Positions 1 through 9,225 are shown, numbered from the stretch's first letter. The stretch: DNA of 64,000 nucleotides from Sphingomonas phyllosphaerae 5.2 (GCF_000419605.1 NZ_ATTI01000001.1:1029501-1093500); one strand, 5' to 3'. The notes: a model not told the origin generated them from the letters alone. Made by a program: numbers and translations.

Positions 1-108
1 GATCGTCGGACGGCGCAGGATGATGCCCTTGGCGAACAATGGACCGCCTGCCTGCAGCAACGTCGCGACGCTCTCGATCCATGATAACCGGCTGACCTTT
101 TGCGCCAT
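1..108 (-). CDS. N-terminus of a minus-strand gene, possibly a cytochrome P450 (partial)
   Basis: Only the first 36 codons are inside the window; the gene runs off the left edge. It starts at the ATG whose complement is 106-108 and encodes a hydrophobic-amphipathic start containing SWIESVATLLQAGGPLFAKG. This resembles the N-terminus of some sphingomonad cytochrome P450s that lie next to short-chain dehydrogenases, but I base that on memory of the family and see no haem-binding motif. It is divergent from the dehydrogenase pair that follows. Confidence 0.4.
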   Translation of the reverse strand, partial: MAQKVSRLSWIESVATLLQAGGPLFAKGIILRRPTI

Positions 109-232
109 CTGCGATCCATCCTTATCGAAAAAAGCTGTTCCGGCATGAACCCGCCAGCGTCGAAGTCGTTGAGGAAGGCGAGAAAAAAGACAGCAATTTC
201 ATGATGTTGAAAACACAGATTAGGAATTGACC

Positions 233-1399
233 ATGCCGCTCACCCTGAAGCCGCTGAACGAACAGACGATCGTCATCACTGGTGCGAGCAGTGGCATCGG
301 GCTGGTCACGGCGCGAATGGCCGCAAAGGCCGGTGCCGCGGTCGTGCTCGCCGCGCGGAACGAGGCAGCGCTGCGCGATCTGGCCGAAGAGATCACCACG
401 GCCGGCGGCCGCGCACTGGTCGTGCCGTGCGACGTCGGCATGCAAGAGGACGTGCAGCGCGTCGCCGATGAGGCCGTGCGGGCATTCGGCGGCTTCGACA
501 CGTGGGTCAACAACGCCGGCATCTCGATCTTCGGCAAGACGTGGGATGTGCCGATGGCGGATTGGCGGCGCATGTTCGACACAGTTTATTGGGGCACGGT
601 GTACGGGTCGCTCGTGGCGCGGCGCCACTTGCGCGTGGCGGACAAGCCGGGGGCGATCGTCAACGTCGGCAGTTTCTTCGGCGATCGCGCACCGGCCGTG
701 CAGAGCACCTATGCATCGGCCAAGTTCGCGGTTCACGGTTTCACGGGGGCGTTCCGCGAGGAAATCGAACATGACGGGCTGCCGATCTCGGTATCGCTCG
801 TCCATCCCGGCCGGATCGACACGCCCTATAACGAGCATGCGGGCAATTACATGCCGATGCAGCCCGTCCACCGCGGCATGATCTATCCGCCCGAAGCGGT
901 GGCGGAGGCGATCCTGTGGTGCGCCGCACACCCCAGGCGCGACATGTTCGTCGGCGCGCAGGCAAAGGCAGCGGCGGTGCTTGGCCTCGTCGCGCCGCGG
1001 CTGACCGACAAGGTGATGTCGATATGGTCGTTCACCTCGCATCAGTCGCGCGAGCGGGTGTCGAACGGCGATCACAGCCGCGCGCTGTTCGAGGCGGGTT
1101 ATGGCGGGCACGAGCGCGGCACGCACGAGCCGCATCTGCTCCGCTCGCGAAGCTATTACGTCAAGGCGACGAAGCGCCCGGCGCTGACCGCGGCAGCGAT
1201 GCTGGGGGGTGGCGCGCTGGCGCTGGCATTGGCGCGCGGCAGGCGGAAGGGCGAAGCCGCGGCGACGATCGAGCGTGGTCACGACGGTGGCGGCGTCGCC
1301 GGGCGGGGTGACGGCGGCGATGCCGAGATCGTGATCGAGGAGGTCGTGGTGGAGACGACGCCGGCCGAGCGCCCGCACGCCGACTTCGTGGTCGCCTGA
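233..1399 (+). CDS. Short-chain dehydrogenase/reductase with C-terminal extension
   Basis: Classical SDR fold: cofactor motif TGASSGIG at residues about 16-22, NNAG at 93-96, and a catalytic set Ser147, Tyr160, Lys164. It should use NAD(P)H to oxidise or reduce an alcohol or ketone; the substrate is not evident. At 388 residues it is some 130 longer than a minimal SDR. The extension holds a short hydrophobic stretch rich in Ala, Gly and Leu followed by arginines and an acidic tail, perhaps a peripheral membrane contact. The ATG at 233 is preferred over an in-frame TTG six bases upstream. The next gene, also an SDR, begins 3 bases after the stop, so the two are probably cotranscribed. Confidence 0.85.
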   Translation: MPLTLKPLNEQTIVITGASSGIGLVTARMAAKAGAAVVLAARNEAALRDLAEEITTAGGRALVVPCDVGMQEDVQRVADEAVRAFGGFDTWVNNAGISIFGKTWDVPMADWRRMFDTVYWGTVYGSLVARRHLRVADKPGAIVNVGSFFGDRAPAVQSTYASAKFAVHGFTGAFREEIEHDGLPISVSLVHPGRIDTPYNEHAGNYMPMQPVHRGMIYPPEAVAEAILWCAAHPRRDMFVGAQAKAAAVLGLVAPRLTDKVMSIWSFTSHQSRERVSNGDHSRALFEAGYGGHERGTHEPHLLRSRSYYVKATKRPALTAAAMLGGGALALALARGRRKGEAAATIERGHDGGGVAGRGDGGDAEIVIEEVVVETTPAERPHADFVVA

Positions 1400-1402
1400 G
1401 CA

Positions 1403-2422
1403 ATGCGGCGGCTCGGCCCGGCGGCGGCGCTCTGCCTGACAGCGGCGTCGCTTTCGGGGTGCGCGACCTCCACGCACCTCGGCCGCTCGGAACTGAGCCG
1501 GGTCGCCGGACGCACCTACGTCGTGGTCGGCGCCTCCAGTGGCTTCGGTCAGGGTGTCGCGCTGCGGCTCGGCCAGTTGCGCGCCAATGTCGTGCTGGCT
1601 GCCCGCCGGACCGACCTGCTTGAGGAGGTCGCCGCCGGGGTTCGTGCCGGCGGCGGGCAGGCATTGGTCGTCACCACCGATGTCGCGGACGCCGATCAGG
1701 TCGAACGCCTCGCCGATGCCGCAGCCCGGCGCTTCGGACGAATCGACGTCTGGATGAACATCGCCGGGGTCGGCGCCGTCGGCCGCTTCTGGGACGTGCC
1801 GGTCGCCGATTATTCGCGGATCGTCGATGTGAATTTGAAGGGCGTGATCTATGGCAGCCACGCTGCCTTGCGCCGCTTTCTCGCGCAGGGCAGCGGCACG
1901 CTGGTCAACATGGGGTCGGTGGAGAGCGAGGTGCCGCTCGCCTATCATGCCACCTACGCCGCGACGAAGGCCGGCGTGCTCAGCCTTGGCAGGTCGCTCA
2001 ATGAAGAAATCCGTCATGCCGGCCACCGCCGGACCGTGCGCGTTGCGACGGTAATGCCCTGGGCGGTGGATACGCCCTTTTTCCGGCATACCGCCAATTA
2101 CAGCGGCCACGCGGATCGCATGGCGCTGATGGATGGTCCGGAAAAGGTCGTTCAGGCATTGGTGTGGGTGTCGCTGCACCCGCGCGAGGAACTGCCGGTG
2201 GGCTGGAAGGCGCAAATGGCATCGACGGCCCACCACCTGTTCCCCGACATGACCGAGGCGATCTCCGCCAATATCCATCGCGCGCAACTGAAGAAGGGGA
2301 CGCCGCAGCCGGCCACGGCGGGATCGGTGCACCGGCCGATGGCCGAAGGTCGCACGGCGGACGGCGGCATTCGGGCGCGAATGAAGGCAGAGGATGCAGC
2401 GGCGCGCGAGCGGACGCCATAA
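1403..2422 (+). CDS. Short-chain dehydrogenase with lipoprotein signal
   Basis: A 339-residue SDR: VGASSGFG at about 42-49 (variant of the usual TGxxxGIG), NIAG at 119-122, Ser172, Tyr185 and Lys189. Unlike most SDRs it begins with a signal-like segment ending in LSGC (Cys20), which fits a lipobox, so it may be a membrane-anchored lipoprotein. An NAD(P)-dependent enzyme outside the cytoplasm would lack cofactor, so either the anchor faces the cytoplasm or the segment is not processed. It lies directly after another SDR and shares its general layout (WDVP motif and similar C-terminal half), suggesting duplication. Fold assignment is firm; location and substrate are open. Confidence 0.82.
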   Translation: MRRLGPAAALCLTAASLSGCATSTHLGRSELSRVAGRTYVVVGASSGFGQGVALRLGQLRANVVLAARRTDLLEEVAAGVRAGGGQALVVTTDVADADQVERLADAAARRFGRIDVWMNIAGVGAVGRFWDVPVADYSRIVDVNLKGVIYGSHAALRRFLAQGSGTLVNMGSVESEVPLAYHATYAATKAGVLSLGRSLNEEIRHAGHRRTVRVATVMPWAVDTPFFRHTANYSGHADRMALMDGPEKVVQALVWVSLHPREELPVGWKAQMASTAHHLFPDMTEAISANIHRAQLKKGTPQPATAGSVHRPMAEGRTADGGIRARMKAEDAAARERTP

Positions 2423-2765
2423 CCCGATGAGGTGTTTAACGGCTGGCCAGGCTGGATCGATAGGCGAGGGCTGATCGATGCAGGCTTTTGCCCTCGCGCC
2501 TGCTGGTTAGTCGGGAGAGGGGAACCAAGCTCGAAACATACCATACAACTTCGCGGCGGTGACAGCACGACCGGTGTATCTTGCCTGTCAGCCAGCACCA
2601 AACCCCCACATCCCGGTTCGCCGCCAGTCCCGTCGTCTGACCGCAACTCTCGAAAGTGCATGTGTTTGTCTAGCCGAAGTCGACTTGTCCGGGATGTCGA
2701 TCTTGACGGTATGGGACGGGCGTAGCTGCCAGCGGCCCCACACTGCATGATCGACGATGTGCCGG
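2423..2765. other. Intergenic, no supported gene
   Basis: About 340 bases between the SDR pair and the small acidic peptide gene. Open frames exist on both strands but have arginine-rich or low-information translations, no good ribosome site, and no recognisable motif. I see nothing to annotate. Confidence 0.5.
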
Positions 2766-2870
2766 CTACTGATAACCGGCGTTTTCCTCGCGTTCCTCTG
2801 CCGCGTCTTCCTGCACCTTCTCCATCTCCTCAGCTTCGTCATTATCCCGCGTGCTATCAGGATCGATCAT
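2766..2870 (-). CDS. Small acidic peptide, 34 residues
   Basis: A short gene not easily found by length filters. It has a strong ribosome site (AAAGGAGAG) seven bases before the ATG and ends in TAG at 2766-2768. The product starts MIDPDSTRDNDEAEE and is dominated by Glu, Asp and charged residues, with no hydrophobic segment, so it is probably soluble and disordered or helical. It lies 36 bases downstream of the hemerythrin gene on the same strand and may share its transcript. Function unknown. Confidence 0.6.
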   Translation of the reverse strand: MIDPDSTRDNDEAEEMEKVQEDAAEEREENAGYQ

Positions 2871-2906
2871 GATGGCTCTCCTTTATGGACGGTCTTCCGT
2901 ATTATA

Positions 2907-3476
2907 TCAGGCGAGCTTCAGGCCTTCCTTGTTCATCGCCGCCGTGATGTGCTTGTTTTGATCGGCACTGAGCTTGCTTCGCAATTTGGGGAACAATTCA
3001 TCTTCCTCTTCGCGCATGTGGCTTTCGATAAGATCGCGAAATTCCTTCAGTTTCGGCAGCCAGGCGGGGTCGTCCTTTGTCATCTCGGTCAGATCGAAGA
3101 AATATTGCTTCACATAGCCGTGTTCGTGGTTGAGGTGATCTGCCGCGTCGGCCAGCCCCTGATCCCGCATTATCGCGTAGACGACGTTCTCCTCCTGAAA
3201 TGCATGCTTGCTGATGGCATGCTTCAGCTGCATCAACAGGAACGATCGCCGCGCGGTAGCACTGTCGCCGGTCGCTTCGAGCAAATCGAATATTTTCAGC
3301 GCCGCGGCATGTTCCGCCGCTAACGCCGCGTCCCACTGGCCCGCGAACACCGTTGGTGCCTGTACGGCGGCTTTCCGCACGAGATTGATCAACAGGCCCG
3401 CCGCCACCCCTGCCGCTGCACCGATCGCGATTGTGCGCCCGGTCGATCCCGCATCTGCCTCGTGTTCGGTTGTCAT
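2907..3476 (-). CDS. Hemerythrin HHE-domain protein
   Basis: A 189-residue protein with a glycine/alanine-rich hydrophobic segment near residues 15-35 followed by a four-helix hemerythrin-type domain. Likely iron ligands are in the segments EHAAALKIF, KHAISKHAFQEENVVY, NHEHGYVK and SHMREEEDELF, matching the spaced His and Glu/HxxxE pattern of the family, which binds a di-iron centre and senses or handles O2, NO or related stress. The ATG at 3476 has the ribosome site GGGAGAAG; an upstream in-frame start would add 41 low-complexity residues and is less likely. The N-terminal hydrophobic stretch could be a membrane anchor. The acidic 34-residue gene follows. Confidence 0.85.
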   Translation of the reverse strand: MTTEHEADAGSTGRTIAIGAAAGVAAGLLINLVRKAAVQAPTVFAGQWDAALAAEHAAALKIFDLLEATGDSATARRSFLLMQLKHAISKHAFQEENVVYAIMRDQGLADAADHLNHEHGYVKQYFFDLTEMTKDDPAWLPKLKEFRDLIESHMREEEDELFPKLRSKLSADQNKHITAAMNKEGLKLA

Positions 3477-3620
3477 GATGCTTCTCCCAAATCGGAGTCG
3501 GCAACGGATCGGACTAAACGACTGTTCCGATTGCGATTTATTCTCGAGTAGGCGGCACTGCGCCTTATCGTGCGGGGGGCGGGGCGGATCGACATTCATC
3601 CGGATTCCCTCGAAGCGCCC

Positions 3621-3689
3621 TCATTGCGAGCGCAGCGAAGCAATCCAGCGTTCCGCACGGCGCCGTGGATTTTTTCGCTACGCAACGAC
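3621..3689. repeat. REP-type palindromic element, degenerate
   Basis: The left arm TCATTGCGAGCGCAGCGAAG followed by CAATCCAG is nearly the same as the arm of the element at 46983-47057. The right arm (about 3666-3689, GGATTTTTTCGCTACGCAACGAC) is a degraded complement. It sits between the hemerythrin gene and the GntR gene, within a 370-base gene-free stretch that holds nothing else I can name. Confidence 0.6.
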
Positions 3690-3844
3690 TGTTGGGGAGG
3701 GCAGGTCTGCCCGATCGTGGGAGCGTGGTTTGCCCGGACCGATCAATGATCTTCGGCGGCGATCAGTCCGGCACCCCTGAGTCGCCGAATGTCGATCCCA
3801 CCTGAACATCTCTGCCCCGCGACCGGGGCAGAAAAGGAGTTATG

Positions 3845-4567
3845 CTAAAGTGCCGTGTCCGCGTCGGTCAGGGCATTGTCGATCAGCGTTTCCATCGCGC
3901 GACGTGCGGCATCGCCGTCACCAGCGACAAGCGCGCTGAACACCGCGTGATGGTCGGGCATCGGATCGCGCATTTGCCGACGCTGATCGCGCGAGAAGCG
4001 CGTGGTCCACTCGACGGCCGCTGCAATCGAATTCGACAGCGTCAACAGCGGTTCGTTGCGCGTGGCATCGAGCACCGCGAGGTGGAACGCCTGATCTGCC
4101 GCACGTCCCTCTGCGGTAAGCAGGCCGTGGCGTTCCATCTCCTGCAACGAATGGCCCATGCGCGCGAGCTGGCGCTCGTCGCGGCGGCGCGCCGCCAGGG
4201 CGGCGGCGGAAGGTTCCACGATCCGGCGTAGTTCGAAGATGCCGTCGATGAACGCCCGCGTCGCCCCGCCTTCGAACATCCAGCCCAGCACCTCGATGTC
4301 GAGCATGCTCCACTTGGCGCGCTCGTTGACGCGCGTCGCGCTTTTCAGACGTTGATGCACCAGGCCCTTGGCGGCGAGCACCTTCAACGCCTCTCGATAG
4401 GCACCGCGCGACACGTTGTTCTCTGCGCTGAACCGCTCCTCGCTCATCAGGGCGGTGCCGGGCGCGAGCTGGCCAGTCACGATCGCCACCCCCAGGTCGT
4501 GCGCGATCCCGCCGCGAAGGTCGTCGGGCCGCTGTCCGGCCGGGGATGATGGGGCGCGCAAGATCAT
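3845..4567 (-). CDS. GntR-family (FadR subfamily) transcriptional regulator
   Basis: A 240-residue regulator: N-terminal winged helix (about residues 18-85, with PGTALMSEERFSAENNVSRGAYREALKVLAAKGLV) followed by an all-helical FCD effector domain with Glu/Asp/His residues typical of metal-binding FadR-type members (FELRRIVEPSAAALAARR, FHLAVLDAT, DHHAVFSAL). FCD regulators usually respond to small organic acids or sugar acids. The ATG at 4567 fits the domain start; a TTG 12 codons upstream is an alternative. It is divergent from the TonB-receptor operon starting at 4748, and a FadR-like palindrome lies between them, so it probably represses that operon in the absence of a sugar-acid effector. 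Confidence 0.88.
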   Translation of the reverse strand: MILRAPSSPAGQRPDDLRGGIAHDLGVAIVTGQLAPGTALMSEERFSAENNVSRGAYREALKVLAAKGLVHQRLKSATRVNERAKWSMLDIEVLGWMFEGGATRAFIDGIFELRRIVEPSAAALAARRRDERQLARMGHSLQEMERHGLLTAEGRAADQAFHLAVLDATRNEPLLTLSNSIAAAVEWTTRFSRDQRRQMRDPMPDHHAVFSALVAGDGDAARRAMETLIDNALTDADTAL

Positions 4568-4681
4568 CACCCTATCATGCTCGACCCACCCCGAGAGCGT
4601 CAACCCTCGGCTATTTGGCCTTGTCCTACCAGAAAGGTATTAAGACTCCTCTCGGCTGGTCGTCCGCAAGAAGCCCTTGCC

Positions 4682-4700
4682 AATCTGGTAGTACCAGATT
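4682..4700. promoter_or_regulatory. Predicted FadR/GntR operator
   Basis: AATCTGGT-AGT-ACCAGATT is a perfect 8-bp inverted repeat with a 3-base spacer, matching the GT-N3-AC core known for FadR-subfamily GntR regulators. It lies 48 bases before the TonB-receptor start and just after a TTGCCA (4677-4682) that could be a -35 box, so binding would block transcription. A weaker TACC-N5-GGTA repeat lies at 4627-4639. The adjacent gntR gene is the natural candidate for the binder. Confidence 0.7.
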
Positions 4701-4747
4701 AAAGCGGCTCAATAAGCGGCGATGTCGCAGAAAACAGGGAGAGGATC

Positions 4748-7504
4748 ATGGCGGGATTTCCGTATCGACCGGCGGGATGCGCATCCGCAGTGGGGCTGGT
4801 GCTGGCGTCGCTGTCTCCGGCCGCCGCGCAGCAGGCGTCCGATGCCACTGCCGGCGTTCCGGCCACCGAGATACGACAGGGTGGCCAGACGGGCGGCGTG
4901 CCCGATCCCTCGGGAGCCAGCGCTGTGGCGCAGGAGGACATTGTCATCACCGGCGTGCGTGCCAGCCTGTCGTCGGCGCAAACGATCAAGCGGAATGCCA
5001 AGCAGATCGTCGATTCCGTCGTGGCCGAGGATATCGGCAAGCTGCCCGACAACAACGTCGTGGAAGCGTTGCAGCGCGTGCCCGGCGTGCAGGTGTCGCC
5101 ACGTGCGCGTGGTGAATCGGCGACCGTCCTGATCCGCGGGCTGCCCGATGTCGTCACGGTGGTGAACGGCCGCAACATCTTCTCGACCACCGGCCGCTCG
5201 CTGTCGCTGGCCGACGTGCCCGCGGACCTCGTGTCGGGGGTCGACGTCTACAAGTCGCGCGCCGCCGACCAGATCGAGGGCGGGATCGCCGGGCTCATCA
5301 ACGTGCGCACACGGCGGCCGTTCGACTTCAAGGGCGCGCAGCTCGCGATCGCCGCTCGGCAGGTCTATAGCGAGCAGCCCGACACGATCGATCCTTATGC
5401 CAGCTTGTTGCTGAGCGATCGGTGGGATACCGGTATCGGCGAGTTCGGCGCGCTCGCCAGCGTGTCGTTCCACCAGACGCGTTATCGTGACGAGACGATC
5501 TACGGCGGCGGCTTCTTCGGCTACAACCTCGACAACAGCCGCGCGCCCTATACGCCGGGCGTTCCGCTCGATCCACGTGGTACGAACCCCGCCGAGCCAC
5601 GCGTCTTTCGCACCGACGTGATCGGCGCGATCGACCGGATCGGCACGCGGCAACGGCCGGCCGTGAACGCGTCGCTGCAATGGCGCCCCGATCCGCGGCT
5701 GACGATCACGGCGGACGGCCTGTTCTACGGCTTCCGCGATCGCGGCAACAGCAACCAGAACTTCACCTCGCTGGAAGGCAGGCTGGCCGCGCCGCTGACG
5801 TTTCAGGGCGATACCAAGCTGGTCGATCGCGTGAGCACGCTGGGCAGCCGGGTGGCGGTGTTCGGCGCGGTGAACGACAATGTCGCCGACCGCTATCAGG
5901 GTGCGCTCTCGGCTGAATGGCTGGCGGACGGGTGGCGCGTCTATACCGAGGGGTCGTACACCCGCTCGGTGGCGACCGACCGCGTGGCGTCGGTCGACGT
6001 GGATTTTATCGCGCGGCAGACCAACGGCTTCTTCAACTTCGAGGGCAGCGGCACGCCGCGCTTCGAATTGCCGTCCGACGACATCGCCGATCCCTCGCGC
6101 TATTTCCTGTCGCGGCTCAACACGCAGCGTACCGAGGGGAAGGGCGAGGAACTCACCTTCCGCAGCGACATCGCCTACACCGAGCCGCTCGGCGTCTTCA
6201 CGGAGATCGCGGCGGGCGCGCGCATCAACCGTCGCAACGCGGGGTCGCAGGCGTTCAACCAGATCCTCAACTGCTCCGCGACGGGCGCGCTGCGCTGCTA
6301 CACGGCGCGCGCGGTCGACATACCCGGCCTGATGACGACCACGCCCGGCGGCTTCTATGAGGGCGTCCGGCCGTTCGTCCGGCAATGGGCCTCGCCGTCG
6401 ACGCAGGGTGTGCTCGACAACGTCGGTTTGCTACGCCAGCGGTTCGGCGTGGCGGCGGGCGATCCGGGGTTCCAGCAGACGCTCGGCTTCGACATCGTCG
6501 AGAAAAGCTACGCCGGCTATGTGCAGGCCAGCTTCGAGCTGGGGCGGCTCGACGGGCAGATGGGCGTGCGCGTCGTCAAGAACGACATCACGTCCAACGC
6601 GTCGCGCGCGCTGCGCGGGGTGGTGACGCCGATCACGATCAGCAGTGACGGCGTCGACGTGCTACCGAGCATCACCGCACGCTACAAATTGCGCGACAAT
6701 GTGTTCCTGCGCGCGTCCGCAAGCAGCACGATCACGCGCCCCAGCTTCGCGCAATTGAACCCGGCGCTGACCCTGACCCCGCCCGTTCCCGGTCAGCAGC
6801 CGTTCGGGCGCGGCACCAGCGGCAACGCGGAACTGCAGCCGGTACGCTCGACGAACTTCGACGTCGCGGCGGAATGGTACATCGATCGCTCCAGCTCGAT
6901 CACCGCGACGCTGTTCCGCCGCTCGGTCACCGGGTTCATCCAGTCCGTCACCAGCAATGTGCAGATCGACTATCTCGGGTCGGACAACGGCACCTATCAG
7001 GTGGTCAGCCCGCAGAATTCCGGCTCGGGCAAGCTGACCGGGGTCGAGGGTGGTTTCACCTACTTCGCGAAATTCCTGGATGGCTTTGGCATCAGCGCGA
7101 ATGGCACGTACATCGACGGAGTGAACCGCGCCTTCTCGCCGCTGCCGGGGCGCACCGGCTTCATCGAGATCCCGTTCGAGAACGTGTCGAAATTCTCCGC
7201 CACCGCCACGCTGATCTACGAGAAGAACGGCCTGTCCACGCGCGCTTCCTACGTCTGGCGTGACTCGTACAATGCGGGGTTGCACTTCACCGGGGTGAAT
7301 CCCAACGGCATCACGAACGGTGCGATCAACAATCTGGACGTGTCGATCGCCTATGACATCAACCGCAACTTCACCGTGGTCTTCGACGCGAACAATATCC
7401 TGCGCGACTTGTACCAGACATCGTTCACCGATCCCTCGCTCTATCCGCGCGACACGGTGCTCTACTCCCGTATGTTCGCGGTCGGCATCCGCGCCCGCCT
7501 GTAA
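4748..7504 (+). CDS. TonB-dependent outer-membrane receptor
   Basis: A 918-residue receptor. Signal peptide to about residue 28 (LASLSPAAAQQ), TonB-box-like IVITGVRASLSSAQ, plug domain with the conserved IVDSVVAEDIGKLPDNN and VPGVQVS motifs (about 60-170), then a long beta-barrel ending in the aromatic/hydrophobic terminus AVGIRARL. It imports a substrate across the outer membrane using proton-motive energy from TonB-ExbBD. The ribosome site AGGGAGAGG precedes the ATG. It is first in a row of genes for a glycoside hydrolase, permease and acid-sugar enzymes, so the likely cargo is an oligosaccharide or sugar acid rather than a siderophore. Confidence 0.93.
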   Translation: MAGFPYRPAGCASAVGLVLASLSPAAAQQASDATAGVPATEIRQGGQTGGVPDPSGASAVAQEDIVITGVRASLSSAQTIKRNAKQIVDSVVAEDIGKLPDNNVVEALQRVPGVQVSPRARGESATVLIRGLPDVVTVVNGRNIFSTTGRSLSLADVPADLVSGVDVYKSRAADQIEGGIAGLINVRTRRPFDFKGAQLAIAARQVYSEQPDTIDPYASLLLSDRWDTGIGEFGALASVSFHQTRYRDETIYGGGFFGYNLDNSRAPYTPGVPLDPRGTNPAEPRVFRTDVIGAIDRIGTRQRPAVNASLQWRPDPRLTITADGLFYGFRDRGNSNQNFTSLEGRLAAPLTFQGDTKLVDRVSTLGSRVAVFGAVNDNVADRYQGALSAEWLADGWRVYTEGSYTRSVATDRVASVDVDFIARQTNGFFNFEGSGTPRFELPSDDIADPSRYFLSRLNTQRTEGKGEELTFRSDIAYTEPLGVFTEIAAGARINRRNAGSQAFNQILNCSATGALRCYTARAVDIPGLMTTTPGGFYEGVRPFVRQWASPSTQGVLDNVGLLRQRFGVAAGDPGFQQTLGFDIVEKSYAGYVQASFELGRLDGQMGVRVVKNDITSNASRALRGVVTPITISSDGVDVLPSITARYKLRDNVFLRASASSTITRPSFAQLNPALTLTPPVPGQQPFGRGTSGNAELQPVRSTNFDVAAEWYIDRSSSITATLFRRSVTGFIQSVTSNVQIDYLGSDNGTYQVVSPQNSGSGKLTGVEGGFTYFAKFLDGFGISANGTYIDGVNRAFSPLPGRTGFIEIPFENVSKFSATATLIYEKNGLSTRASYVWRDSYNAGLHFTGVNPNGITNGAINNLDVSIAYDINRNFTVVFDANNILRDLYQTSFTDPSLYPRDTVLYSRMFAVGIRARL

Positions 7505-7526
7505 CCAATCGATCGAGAGGATCTCC

Positions 7527-9221
7527 ATGCGACCCCTTCGCCACCTCCTGACCTCTGCCCTGCTTGCCGCGCCGCTTGCCGCGCTTCCGGCCGCGGCGCA
7601 GGACGCCGCCGCGCCTCGCCCGGTGCGGATCACCGTCGACGCTGCACGCACCGAGGGGAAGCTGCCGCCGATCTGGCGCTTTTTCGGCGCGGACGAGCCG
7701 AACTACGCCACGATGAAGGACGGGAAGAAGCTGCTGGTGGAGCTGGGCAAGCTGCGGCGCGGCGAGGTGTATTTCCGCGCGCATAACCTGCTCAACACCG
7801 GGGACGGAACCGCTGCGTTCAAATGGGGCAGCACCGACATCTACAACGAGACGAAAGACGGCAAGCCGATCTACAACTGGACCAACGTCGACCGGATCAT
7901 CGACACTTATCGGGCGCAGGGTATCCACCCTTACCTCCAGATCGGCTTCATGCCCGAGGCGCTGTCCTCCGCACCGCCGGGCACGCCGTACCGGCACGAC
8001 TGGCGCCCGGGGTTCGATTACAAGCGGATCATGTCCGGCTGGGCCTACCCGCCCAAAGATTACGACAAGTGGCGTGAACTGATCTTCCAATGGACGAAGC
8101 ACAACGTCGAGCGCTACGGCAAGGCCGAGGTCGAACGCTGGTACTTCGAAGTCTGGAATGAGGCGAATGGCTGGTACTGGAAAGCCAGCCACGACGAATT
8201 CTACAAGACGCACGACTATGCGGTCGACGGGATCCGCCGTGCCTTGCCGGGCGCGCGCGTCGGTGGTCCCGATGCCGCCGGTCCCGGCGGCGAGTTCATG
8301 GACAAGTTCCTGAAGCACGTCAGTTCGGGGCGCAACTACGCCACCGGCCAGGTCGGCACGCCGACCGACTTCCTCGCCTTCCATGCCAAAGGCCGTCCGA
8401 CGTTCGTCGACGGGCACGTCCGCATGGGAATCGCCAACCAGTTGAAGGAGGTGGACGGCGGCTTCACCAAGGCGTTGTCGATCCCGTCGCTGGCGAGCAA
8501 ACCGATCGTGATCGGCGAGAGCGACCCCGAGGGATGCGCTGCGTGCCCCGGACCGGCGAACGCCTATCGCAACGGCACCATGTACTCCAGCTACACCGCA
8601 GCCAGCTTCGCGCGGATCTGGGAACTGGCGGCACGACGCAAGGTCAACCTCGACGGCGCGCTGACCTGGGCGTTCGAGTTCGAAGACCAGCCGTGGTTCG
8701 CCGGTTACCGGCAATTGTCGTCGAACGGCGTCGACCTGCCGGTGCTCAACGTCTTCCGGATGTTCGCGCAGCTCGGGCCGGACCGGCTGGTGGCGGCCAG
8801 CGACGCGCAACTCCCGCTCGACCGCGTGATGGCCGATGGCGTCCGCGGGCCGGCGGACGTCGGCACGATCGCGACGCGTACCGCCGACGGCAAGGTCGCG
8901 GTGCTGGTGTGGCACTATCATGACGACGACGTGCCCGGGCCGAGCGCGGCGGTGACGCTGGCCGTGCGTGGACTGAAGGGGCGGGCGCCGGCGCGCGCGA
9001 CGCTGTGGCGCGTCGACGGCGACAACGCCAATGCCTTCGCGACGTGGAAAAAGATGGGCTCGCCGATCGCTCCCGACGACGCGGCCTACCTGGCGCTGGA
9101 GAAGGCATCGGCGATGCAGCCGCAACCGCTCACGTTGACCGGCGGCGCGGCCGGAACCGCCACCGCCACGCTTGACCTCCCGCGGCAGGGCGTCGCGCTG
9201 GTCGTGGTTGATGCCAGGTAA
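7527..9221 (+). CDS. Exported GH39-like glycoside hydrolase
   Basis: A 564-residue protein with signal peptide (ALPAAAQ near residues 20-25). The barrel carries FEVWNEANGWYW, where Glu212 after Asn fits the acid/base of clan GH-A family 39, and IVIGESDPEG, where Glu331 fits the nucleophile. The C-terminal part from about residue 410 looks like a beta-sandwich, as in GH39 enzymes. GH39 members include beta-xylosidases and alpha-L-iduronidases, so the exact bond is not known. It begins 22 bases after the receptor stop with ribosome site GAGAGGA and probably acts in the periplasm on the imported oligosaccharide. Confidence 0.82.
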   Translation: MRPLRHLLTSALLAAPLAALPAAAQDAAAPRPVRITVDAARTEGKLPPIWRFFGADEPNYATMKDGKKLLVELGKLRRGEVYFRAHNLLNTGDGTAAFKWGSTDIYNETKDGKPIYNWTNVDRIIDTYRAQGIHPYLQIGFMPEALSSAPPGTPYRHDWRPGFDYKRIMSGWAYPPKDYDKWRELIFQWTKHNVERYGKAEVERWYFEVWNEANGWYWKASHDEFYKTHDYAVDGIRRALPGARVGGPDAAGPGGEFMDKFLKHVSSGRNYATGQVGTPTDFLAFHAKGRPTFVDGHVRMGIANQLKEVDGGFTKALSIPSLASKPIVIGESDPEGCAACPGPANAYRNGTMYSSYTAASFARIWELAARRKVNLDGALTWAFEFEDQPWFAGYRQLSSNGVDLPVLNVFRMFAQLGPDRLVAASDAQLPLDRVMADGVRGPADVGTIATRTADGKVAVLVWHYHDDDVPGPSAAVTLAVRGLKGRAPARATLWRVDGDNANAFATWKKMGSPIAPDDAAYLALEKASAMQPQPLTLTGGAAGTATATLDLPRQGVALVVVDAR

Positions 9222-9225
9222 GGCG

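Noticed and set aside
122..2332. A 736-codon reverse frame opposite the two SDR genes
   Set aside because: It mirrors the high-GC codon pattern of the two forward SDRs, which have complete motifs.
2757..3323. Forward frame over the hemerythrin gene
   Set aside because: Antisense of a clear hemerythrin domain; the translation has no motif or ribosome site.
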